This document shows positions 57,419 through 64,000 of a DNA stretch of 64,000 nucleotides, piece after piece. The notes beneath the pieces are model-generated. The model was given only the letters and a program-made list of their open reading frames with translations. It was not told the origin of the DNA and searched no databases. The DNA comes from RGIG4079 sp045637505 (lineage in GTDB: Bacteria > Bacteroidota > Bacteroidia > Bacteroidales > Muribaculaceae). A program made the translations under genes and the position numbers. How positions within the stretch are numbered: the stretch's first letter is position 1; every line of letters starts with the position of its first letter. Where the stretch lies: contig JAZTZO010000041.1 in assembly GCA_045637505.1 (NCBI GenBank), positions 62,001 through 126,000 on the forward strand. Reading direction: 5' to 3'.

Positions 57419-58786
57419 TTAGAATATTATTGTCTGTGTACTATATGTAAACTTAATTGTTGCCTTATCTAAATGTAGTTTTGCCATGACAGGTGTTTCT
57501 ACATATGGCACTATATCTTTAATATATATAGCCCCTGAAGTTGAGATTGTCTCACTATTAACGCTGACAGGAACAATGACAAATTCCTCATCTTCGGGAG
57601 TGATGTTTTCTTTTTTCGACATGTTTATAATATATGACCTCATGTCAGAGAACTTGTAACATCTGGTTTCGTTATTATATACAGCATAAAAAGATGATTC
57701 ATTGTCGGTAACCTCGCTATTTGCAAAGAAATCATTAAGTTTTGTTTTTTGAATCAATAGCACATATGGAGGAGGGGTGATGTTGTAGTTATTTTTTATT
57801 TTTGACACGGGAATTTGGAATGTAAGAGAATTTATTACAGCCAAGTTACCGCTATTAACCTTATATGCTTCAATGATTTCTTTTGTTGGGAAGTTAATTG
57901 TTACATTAGTTCCAGTTGGAGCAACAAGTATATTGTCTCCATTTTGAATCATCGTCTTAAGGTCATCAGATATGTTGTATATGATATTGTTGTTGGTGAT
58001 GATTTCGGGAGTGACAGCAAAGTAGTTGCCTACTTTAAGATATGTTGAGTCTTTGCCCGTATCTTCCATTTTTACGGTTCGGTGGTAATATAATTTCACT
58101 TGAGAGTTGGAAATTTTCATAATTCTACCACTACCAAACGAGTTGGCGATATATATACCAGGGAAAAATTGGGCAAATTGAGTTGGGTCGGAGTAAATTT
58201 CGGGTGACTCTTTGTATTTATTGAAAAATTCGCGACCTAAATCAATCGGTAAATCAATAGTGATAGTTCTAAATGGTAGCTTTTTGAGGGAATCGCTTGC
58301 GGCTAATGCATTAGCCGAATATGAGGTTGAACCTAAAAGGTCTAATTCAGAGTAATATCCTTTAGGGTCAAAGTTGCTATAAATAGGAGAGGGTAACTGC
58401 TTGTTTAGTCGATAAACTTTTAGCCCCATAGGTGCGATAGAGTCACCTATATATCCACCATTAGGTATTTGAAGAAGTAGTTTTATTGAGTCAATGTTAT
58501 TGGCATTAATACCTATCGTGTCAAATTTGTCGGCTGGCATGAATTGGGTTACTACATCCGATGTTAAGTAACCAAATCCTTGTGCATTAATCTTGCCAAG
58601 TAATTGTGTTAGTGTGCGCGATTGTATTTTCTCACTATATATGGTACTACCATCTACGGTGAATGAAGAGTCAACTATAATCTCGACTTCTTCTTGTGTT
58701 ATCGATGTTCCTATAGTAGAACTATCTTCGCAACTAAATAAAGCAATAGCAGCAATTACAACGAAGATTTTCGATATGATTTTCAT
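57419..58786 (-). CDS. DUF4270 lipoprotein
   Basis: 455 residues with lipobox LFSC (Cys19) and then an acidic, serine-rich start (EDSSTIGTSI). It has the DUF4270 signature near the N-terminus (TGxS-type start, SRTLTQLLGKINAQGFGYLTSDVVTQF) and a beta-rich body. The family is frequent in Bacteroidota and of unknown function; members are predicted to sit in the outer membrane. It lies 29 bases after the glycogen synthase gene with no terminator, a neighbourhood I also associate with Bacteroides, so cotranscription is likely. Confidence 0.83.
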   Translation of the reverse strand: MKIISKIFVVIAAIALFSCEDSSTIGTSITQEEVEIIVDSSFTVDGSTIYSEKIQSRTLTQLLGKINAQGFGYLTSDVVTQFMPADKFDTIGINANNIDSIKLLLQIPNGGYIGDSIAPMGLKVYRLNKQLPSPIYSNFDPKGYYSELDLLGSTSYSANALAASDSLKKLPFRTITIDLPIDLGREFFNKYKESPEIYSDPTQFAQFFPGIYIANSFGSGRIMKISNSQVKLYYHRTVKMEDTGKDSTYLKVGNYFAVTPEIITNNNIIYNISDDLKTMIQNGDNILVAPTGTNVTINFPTKEIIEAYKVNSGNLAVINSLTFQIPVSKIKNNYNITPPPYVLLIQKTKLNDFFANSEVTDNESSFYAVYNNETRCYKFSDMRSYIINMSKKENITPEDEEFVIVPVSVNSETISTSGAIYIKDIVPYVETPVMAKLHLDKATIKFTYSTQTIIF

Positions 58787-58815
58787 ATTAAAAGGAATTA
58801 TATAATTAATTATCC

Positions 58816-59616
58816 TTAAAGAGATTTGTAGAATTCGGCATAAGCATCAATATAGCTTTCTTCTCCAGGGTATTCCATAAATGGTTTACCTAACGATTTA
58901 GCATATTCAACCAATTCGGGGTTGACCGATTGTGATGCTTGGATTACGCCATCAGAATATTTGATAGCTAATTTGTTTAATGTTAGGTAGTCAACAGGGC
59001 CGTTGATTAACTCAAGGTCTTCTTCTGCAAAACCATCCATTTTCATTTTTTCAAAGAAACGCTCGTTAAGAGTGCCTTCAAAGTTTTCATCAAATAATGC
59101 ATATACAACTTTAGCATCGCTAAAAGAAGGATCTTCTTGATAATATTTCTTGATATAGATAGGAGCTAAAGCCGAAATCCATCCCGAACAATGAACAATT
59201 GAAGGAACCCAACGTAGTTTTTTTACAGTTTCAACAACACCTCTAACGTAGAACATAATACGTTCATCGTTTTCTTCAGGATATTGTCGTGTTTCAAGAT
59301 CGGTTGCTACATGGTGTTGGAAATAGTCTTCATTGTCGATGAAGTAAATCTGCATTCGAGCAGGTTGCAATGTCGCAACTTTGATAATTAAAGGATGATC
59401 AGTGTCGTCAATTATTAAGTTCATCCCAGAAAGTCGTATAACTTCGTGAAGCTGATTTCTACGTTCATTTATACAACCATATTTTGGCATAAATGTGCGC
59501 ACTTCAAACCCTTTTTCTTGAATGCCATGTGGAATATTTTTTCCGAGTTCCGACATAGGAGTTGAGGGTAGATAGGGGGTTATTTCTTCCGAAATATATA
59601 AAACTTTATTATCCAT
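58816..59616 (-). CDS. Glycogen/starch synthase N-terminal (GT5) domain protein
   Basis: 266 residues. It matches only the N-terminal Rossmann domain of GT5 glycogen synthases: VLYISEEITPYLPSTPMSEL, where the ADP-glucose-binding KxGGL motif of full enzymes becomes MSELGK, then RTFMPKYGCINERRNQLHEV and FIDNEDYF. The C-terminal GT-B half (about 200 residues) is missing and no separate frame supplies it. Bacteroidales commonly carry this short form. Whether it is catalytic alone is unclear; it may need a partner or serve another purpose. It is the first gene of an operon with the DUF4270 lipoprotein. Confidence 0.85.
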   Translation of the reverse strand: MDNKVLYISEEITPYLPSTPMSELGKNIPHGIQEKGFEVRTFMPKYGCINERRNQLHEVIRLSGMNLIIDDTDHPLIIKVATLQPARMQIYFIDNEDYFQHHVATDLETRQYPEENDERIMFYVRGVVETVKKLRWVPSIVHCSGWISALAPIYIKKYYQEDPSFSDAKVVYALFDENFEGTLNERFFEKMKMDGFAEEDLELINGPVDYLTLNKLAIKYSDGVIQASQSVNPELVEYAKSLGKPFMEYPGEESYIDAYAEFYKSL

Positions 59617-59657
59617 AAATTTAAGTTATGTCTTTGACTTGAATTATTTTTATTTTG

Positions 59658-59665
59658 CAAAGATA
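59658..59665 (-). promoter_or_regulatory. -7 promoter element of the GT5-like operon
   Basis: TATCTTTG on the minus strand, 42 bases before the start. No clear -33 element. Confidence 0.45.
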
Positions 59666-59801
59666 GCACTTTTTTTTGGAATAAATGGGATTATAGCCTT
59701 TTCAACTGCTTTTTATTATTAATAATTTACTTTCTTTTGTTAATTTAGATAATGAATACTAAAAATTGCACTGAATTCTTTTTTTTGCCGTATCGTTGTG
59801 C

Positions 59802-59809
59802 TAACTTTG
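59802..59809 (+). promoter_or_regulatory. -7 promoter element of the DsbD-type cluster
   Basis: TAACTTTG, 26 bases before the start at 59836. A TTTG at 59784-59787 is closer (14 bases) than usual. Confidence 0.45.
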
Positions 59810-59835
59810 CAGTGAATTTTGTATAGAAAACAGTT

Positions 59836-60297
59836 ATGAAAAAGATATCATTAATTTTAGTCGTATTATTGAGCTCTATATTTAGTATGTCGGCTCAAAA
59901 ACCTATCAAGTGGCGCTCTAATGTGAAAATGACAAGCGAAACAGAGGGCGTGGTAACTATCAAAGCAATAATAGAGCCAGGATGGCATTTATATGGTATG
60001 CAAATTCCGACGGGAGGCCCTAAAGCAACAAAGATTGATTTGACTTCATCGGAAGGTGTGAAGTTTATAGGAAATATTACTCCATCTATTGCCCCTAAAA
60101 AAGTTTACGATAAAACTTTTGACTTGAATTTGAATTGGTGGGATCAAAATGTAACTTTTACTCAAAAATTTAAGGTGGCATCTAAAAATGGCGCCAAGAT
60201 TGTTGGTGTAATTTCATATATGGGGTGTAATGACCAAACATGTTCACCTCCATCTACTCAATCTATAAACATTGTTGTGCCATCATTCAAGAAATAA
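59836..60297 (+). CDS. Stand-alone DsbD N-terminal-type domain protein (periplasmic)
   Basis: 153 residues with a signal peptide (about 1-20, MKKISLILVVLLSSIFSMSA). The mature domain resembles the N-terminal immunoglobulin-like domain of DsbD (IKWRSNVKMTS, GWHLYGMQIPTGGPKATKI, NWWDQNVTFTQKF) with a cysteine pair in MGCNDQTCSPP. In DsbD this domain receives electrons and passes them to periplasmic partners. It is followed after 5 bases by a full DsbD whose own N-terminal domain is a close paralogue, so this looks like a tandem duplication that stayed separate. Confidence 0.85.
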   Translation: MKKISLILVVLLSSIFSMSAQKPIKWRSNVKMTSETEGVVTIKAIIEPGWHLYGMQIPTGGPKATKIDLTSSEGVKFIGNITPSIAPKKVYDKTFDLNLNWWDQNVTFTQKFKVASKNGAKIVGVISYMGCNDQTCSPPSTQSINIVVPSFKK

Positions 60298-60302
60298 AAT
60301 AA

Positions 60303-62300
60303 ATGAAGAGAACTTTTTTTTCTATTGCTATTTTAGTGTTGACCTTTATCGGTGCGTTTTCTCAAGTTAAAACACCAATAAAGTGGAATAATAAAGTGGA
60401 AATGACCTCTGCTAAAGAGGGCGATTTCGTTTTTGTTGTAACGGTCGACCAAGGTTGGCATTTGTATGGTTTTAATCTTCCTGAAGGAGGCCCTAAATCA
60501 ACAAATATTATTTTTGATAAAAACGACAATGTGGAGTTGATAGGTTCAATTGTTCCATCAATCCCTCCTACAGAAAAAGTCGATCCTATATTTTCATTGC
60601 AATTGTCGTGGTGGGATTCAAATGTGACTTTTAAACAAAAATTTAGAATCAAAGAAGATGTAAAAACTACGATTACTGGTCGCATTGAATTCCAAGGTTG
60701 TAATAATGAATCATGTATAGCTCCAACAAAAGAGGTATTCTCATTAGAGGTAGGTTCGGGACAAGCAAATACTTCGCCTACAGTTGATTCAGTCGTTGTT
60801 CAACAACCACAAATGATTCTTCCTCAACAAAATCAGTTAAACTCCAAAAACAATGCCGAAAATTCATGGTGGGCACCTGTTGATGTGCCTGCTGAAGATG
60901 AATCGGAGCAACCTTCAACCAATTCTCCTTGGTGGATGATATTTATTTATGGTTTCTTTGGAGGGTTAGCTGCATTGATTACTCCATGTGTGTGGCCTCT
61001 TATCCCGATGACCGTAAGCTTCTTTTTGAAAAAGAATAAATCAAAAGCTAAATCAATTCAAGACGCAATGACCTATGGCGTTGCAATTATCGTGATATAT
61101 CTAATCTTGGGATTGGCTATTACTGTTATATTTGGAGCAGGTAAGTTAAACGAATTGGCTACAAGCGCACTTTTTAATATTATATTTTTCGTGTTGCTTG
61201 TTGTGTTTGGTATTTCATTCCTTGGCGCATTTGATATCAAACTACCTTCCAAATGGTCAAATGCTATCGATGGCAAAGCTGAGCAAACGACTGGCTTTAT
61301 TAGTATATTCTTTATGGCCTTTACATTGGCATTGGTATCGTTCTCATGTACAGGTCCATTGATTGGAACACTATTAGTTGAAGCAGCTTCAATAGGAGAT
61401 ATTTCTGGCCCCGCAATTGGTATGGCTGGCTTTGCTGTAGCATTAGCTATTCCTTTCACATTATTTGCGATTTTCCCATCTATGCTCAAGAGTATGCCCA
61501 AATCGGGTGGATGGCTAAATTCGGTTAAGGTAGTGCTTGGTTTCTTGGAATTGGCTTTAGCCCTAAAATTCTTATCTGTAGCCGACTTGTGTGAAGGCTG
61601 GGGTATTCTCGATCGTGAAGTATTCTTGGTGTTGTGGATTGTAATATTTGCAATGTTAGGTTTTTATTTATTGGGTAAATTAAAATTTGCTCATGATGCC
61701 GATTTGCAATATGTATCAGTTCCTCGATTGTTTTTAGCGATTGCATCATTTGCATTTGTCATATATATGATTCCTGGATTATGGGGAGCCCCATTGAAAA
61801 GTATTAGTGCGTTTGCTCCTCCATTGAGTACCCAAGATTTTAATCTATATGGTGGAGGCTTTAAGGAATTTGACGATTATGATGCAGGAATGAAATATGC
61901 CGAAGAAAATAATATGCCAGTATTGATTGACTTTACCGGACACGGATGTGTTAATTGTCGCAAGATGGAAAGTGCAGTGTTTGATACTGAACGCATACAC
62001 AAGGTAATAAATGAAAATTATGTATTGATAAAACTCGTTGTTGACGACAAGGCCGATTTAGATTCAGCTTATACTATTAATGAAAATGGTAAAACAAAAC
62101 TAATTGAAACCGTTGGCGATAAATGGTCATATTTGCAACAACACAAATTCCAAACAAGCACTCAACCCTATTATGTAGTGCTTGATAACAATGGCAACCC
62201 ATTGATGAACTCGAGAGGATACGACCCAGCCGAGAGTGTTGATGCATTTGAAGCATGGCTTATTGATGGCGTTGAAGAATACAACAAAAATAAAAAGTAA
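60303..62300 (+). CDS. dsbD: Thiol:disulfide interchange protein DsbD
   Basis: 665 residues in three parts. Signal peptide, then an N-terminal domain (about 22-155) with a Cys pair in GCNNESCIAPT. A Gln/Ser-rich linker leads to a membrane domain of about eight helices (about 205-495) with TPCVWPLIPM and FSCTGPLIG, the redox cysteines of the CcdA/DsbD core. The C-terminal thioredoxin-like domain has DFTGHGCVNCRKM (Cys549-X2-Cys552). It moves reducing power from cytoplasmic thioredoxin to the periplasm. The stop overlaps the mazG start by one base (TAATG). Confidence 0.93.
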   Translation: MKRTFFSIAILVLTFIGAFSQVKTPIKWNNKVEMTSAKEGDFVFVVTVDQGWHLYGFNLPEGGPKSTNIIFDKNDNVELIGSIVPSIPPTEKVDPIFSLQLSWWDSNVTFKQKFRIKEDVKTTITGRIEFQGCNNESCIAPTKEVFSLEVGSGQANTSPTVDSVVVQQPQMILPQQNQLNSKNNAENSWWAPVDVPAEDESEQPSTNSPWWMIFIYGFFGGLAALITPCVWPLIPMTVSFFLKKNKSKAKSIQDAMTYGVAIIVIYLILGLAITVIFGAGKLNELATSALFNIIFFVLLVVFGISFLGAFDIKLPSKWSNAIDGKAEQTTGFISIFFMAFTLALVSFSCTGPLIGTLLVEAASIGDISGPAIGMAGFAVALAIPFTLFAIFPSMLKSMPKSGGWLNSVKVVLGFLELALALKFLSVADLCEGWGILDREVFLVLWIVIFAMLGFYLLGKLKFAHDADLQYVSVPRLFLAIASFAFVIYMIPGLWGAPLKSISAFAPPLSTQDFNLYGGGFKEFDDYDAGMKYAEENNMPVLIDFTGHGCVNCRKMESAVFDTERIHKVINENYVLIKLVVDDKADLDSAYTINENGKTKLIETVGDKWSYLQQHKFQTSTQPYYVVLDNNGNPLMNSRGYDPAESVDAFEAWLIDGVEEYNKNKK

Positions 62301-63091
62301 TGTCTCACACACGAGAGGAAAAGATTGAAGCATTAGGGCGTATTATAGATACTCTTGACGAGTTGAGAGTAAAATGCCCTTGGGATAGAAAGCAAACAAA
62401 CGAAAGCCTTCGCCCCAACACAATCGAGGAAGTATATGAATTGTGTGATGCTTTGATTGGCAACGATGTTCCCAATATAAAGAAAGAACTTGGCGATGTA
62501 TTGTTGCATGTGCTATTTTATGCTAAAATAGCCGATGAACAAGGACAATTTGATATTGCCGATGTTGCCGATGCTCTTAACGCAAAACTTATATTTCGAC
62601 ACCCACATGTATTTGGCGCTGTAAATGTCAAAGATGCACACGATGTGGAGCAAAATTGGGAGCAGATAAAGCTTAAAGAAAAAGGAGGAAATAAGACTGT
62701 CTTGGCTGGAGTGCCAACAGCCTTGCCCTCAATGATTAAAGCCAATCGCATCCAAGAAAAGGCTGCAAATGTTGGTTTTGATTGGGAAGAACCTAGCCAA
62801 GTATGGGATAAAGTCAAGGAAGAGATTGAAGAATTGTCTCATGAACTGGGGCATATGGATAAGGCAAAGATGGAAGAAGAAATGGGTGATGTGTTTTTTA
62901 GTCTCATAAATGCTTCTCGTCTTTATGGTATCGATCCCGAAAATGCTCTTGAGAAAACAAACAAAAAGTTTATAAATCGCTTTAATTATTTAGAGACCAA
63001 AGTCGCAAATCTTGGAAAGAGTCTGAAAGAGATGACTCTTGAAGAGATGGATGAGATTTGGAATGAAGCAAAGTCGTTAGAGCGTAAATAA
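62300..63091 (+). CDS. mazG: Nucleoside triphosphate pyrophosphohydrolase MazG
   Basis: 263 residues, the usual length for the two-domain MazG. The first domain has LRVKCPWDRKQTNESLRP and EEVYELCDA with KKELGDVLLHVLFYA. The second repeats the pattern with VKEEIEELSHEL and EEEMGDVFFSLINASR. The EEx(2)E and ExxD residues bind Mg2+ and NTP. It hydrolyses NTPs to NMP and pyrophosphate, cleaning the pool or damping the stringent response. It shares one base with the dsbD stop, and topB begins 10 bases after its stop, so dsbD-mazG-topB are probably cotranscribed. Confidence 0.95.
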   Translation: MSHTREEKIEALGRIIDTLDELRVKCPWDRKQTNESLRPNTIEEVYELCDALIGNDVPNIKKELGDVLLHVLFYAKIADEQGQFDIADVADALNAKLIFRHPHVFGAVNVKDAHDVEQNWEQIKLKEKGGNKTVLAGVPTALPSMIKANRIQEKAANVGFDWEEPSQVWDKVKEEIEELSHELGHMDKAKMEEEMGDVFFSLINASRLYGIDPENALEKTNKKFINRFNYLETKVANLGKSLKEMTLEEMDEIWNEAKSLERK

Positions 63092-63101
63092 TATTGGGGT
63101 T

Positions 63102-64000
63102 GTGATTCTTTGCATTACAGAGAAACCAAGTGTGGCAAAAGACATTGCCTCCATATTAGGGGCAAATGTGCGTCGTGATGGCTATTATGAAGGCGGTGAT
63201 TATAAAGTCACATGGACCTATGGACATCTATGCACATTGAAAGAACCAGCCGATTATACCGACCTATGGAAACGATGGTCGCTTGGTGCATTGCCCATGA
63301 TTCCACCTAAATTTGGCATTAAATTAATCGAACAAGATAGCATTATTAGGCAATTTAAAGTTATTGAATCGTTGATTGCCGAAGCATCTCAAGTTATAAA
63401 CTGTGGTGACGCTGGACAAGAAGGTGAGTTGATACAACGCTGGGTAATGCAAAAAGCTAATTGTCATTGCCCCGTGAGTCGTCTATGGATTTCTTCTCTT
63501 ACCGATGAGTCCATTAAAGAAGGATTTCAGTCATTGAAACCTCAACAAGAGTTTGATAATCTTTATTTTGCTGGATTGTCAAGAGCTATTGGTGATTGGG
63601 TATTGGGTATGAACGCTACTCGTTTGTATTCATTGAAATATTCAGTGCCGGGCAAGGTGTTGTCAATAGGACGAGTGCAAACTCCCACATTGGCATTGAT
63701 AGTTCAGCGACATCACGAAATAGTTAATTTCGTTCCCGAAGATTTTTGGGAGCTGAAAACTTCATATCGTGAAGTGGTGTTTAATGCAACCTCAGGGCGT
63801 TTTAAATCGCCCGAAGAGGCCACCGAAGCATTAAATAAAATCAAAGATGCACTATTTGTTGTTAAAGAGGTCACTGAAAAGAAAGGAAAAGAGTCTCCTC
63901 AACGACTGTTTGACCTCACTTCGTTGCAGGTTGAATGCAATAAGCGATGGGGCTGGACTGCCGATGACACATTGCGTCTAATTCAATCGCTGTATGAAAA
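63102..64000 (+). CDS. topB: DNA topoisomerase III (partial, 3' end outside the window)
   Basis: About 299 codons are present. The frame runs to the window edge without a stop. The start is a GTG at 63102 (GTG ATT CTT TGC), which fits the family start ILCITEKPSVAKDIASILGA, where Lys and the EKPS motif belong to the TOPRIM fold. The TOPRIM acidic motif is NCGDAGQEGELIQRW, the topoisomerase III variant of DxDxxxEGE. LSIGRVQTPTLALI follows at about residue 185. The catalytic tyrosine should lie beyond the window. It is a type IA enzyme that decatenates DNA. An internal ATG exists but would delete the TOPRIM start. Confidence 0.92.
   Translation, partial: MILCITEKPSVAKDIASILGANVRRDGYYEGGDYKVTWTYGHLCTLKEPADYTDLWKRWSLGALPMIPPKFGIKLIEQDSIIRQFKVIESLIAEASQVINCGDAGQEGELIQRWVMQKANCHCPVSRLWISSLTDESIKEGFQSLKPQQEFDNLYFAGLSRAIGDWVLGMNATRLYSLKYSVPGKVLSIGRVQTPTLALIVQRHHEIVNFVPEDFWELKTSYREVVFNATSGRFKSPEEATEALNKIKDALFVVKEVTEKKGKESPQRLFDLTSLQVECNKRWGWTADDTLRLIQSLYE

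Noticed and set aside
1..64000. tRNA genes, rRNA, CRISPR arrays, insertion sequences, prophage or integrative elements
   Set aside because: Intergenic regions were scanned by eye; none shows cloverleaf-type sequence, regular spacers, transposase or integrase genes.

Overview
The window reads as a chromosomal segment of an A+T-rich member of the Bacteroidota, most likely a gut Bacteroidales (Muribaculaceae-like; the family is an inference). The evidence is an RprX/RprY two-component pair, a type III glutamine synthetase, a fused FeoA-FeoB, the type IX secretion (T9SS) translocon protein SprA next to ruvA, lineage families (DUF4270, DUF4923, DUF2807), and a recurring TTTG-N18-21-TAnnTTTG promoter in place of E. 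coli-type -35/-10 boxes. No tRNA, rRNA, CRISPR array or insertion sequence was seen.

Layout. 1-2.6 kb: end of an NhaA-like antiporter, then the rprX-rprY pair. 2.7-4.6 kb: a structured non-coding stretch and a secreted GH13 amylase. 4.8-11.6 kb: glnN, a DUF2807 lipoprotein, a zinc-ribbon membrane protein, a membrane-anchored nucleotide-sugar dehydratase and a DUF4923 lipoprotein. 11.6-13.6 kb (minus): a YbiT-like ABC-F ATPase and a Dabb protein. 13.7-20.2 kb (minus): a 1929-residue secreted repeat protein with a T9SS C-terminal domain, preceded by a headless remnant of another secreted protein. 20.3-27.3 kb: bcp, then on the minus strand an Omp85-like barrel, ftsH, rsfS, a LolC/E-type permease and a class I aminotransferase. 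27.3-35 kb: a long structured leader with a 25-codon ORF, then a 2287-residue protein joining a glycerophosphodiester phosphodiesterase to three tandem repeat modules and a T9SS tail. 35.2-42.2 kb: feoAB, mutS2, superoxide reductase and an alanine/glycine:cation symporter. 42.3-52.7 kb: ruvA-sprA and a secreted WD40 protein. 52.8-59.6 kb: fabI, a GHL10/DigH-like hydrolase, an Uup-like ABC-F protein, and an operon of a truncated GT5 glycogen synthase with a DUF4270 lipoprotein. 59.8-64 kb: a DsbD-type cluster, mazG and the start of topB.

How they fit together. Most genes are housekeeping: nitrogen assimilation, iron uptake, fatty-acid synthesis, membrane proteolysis, repair, translation factors and envelope redox. 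The accessory layer is cell-surface secretion. SprA, the T9SS outer-membrane channel, is encoded together with two very large paralogous proteins that end in T9SS sorting domains, plus a decayed third. The least explained parts are the GDPD-repeat-T9SS fusion with its leader, and the hairpin-rich region downstream of rprY.
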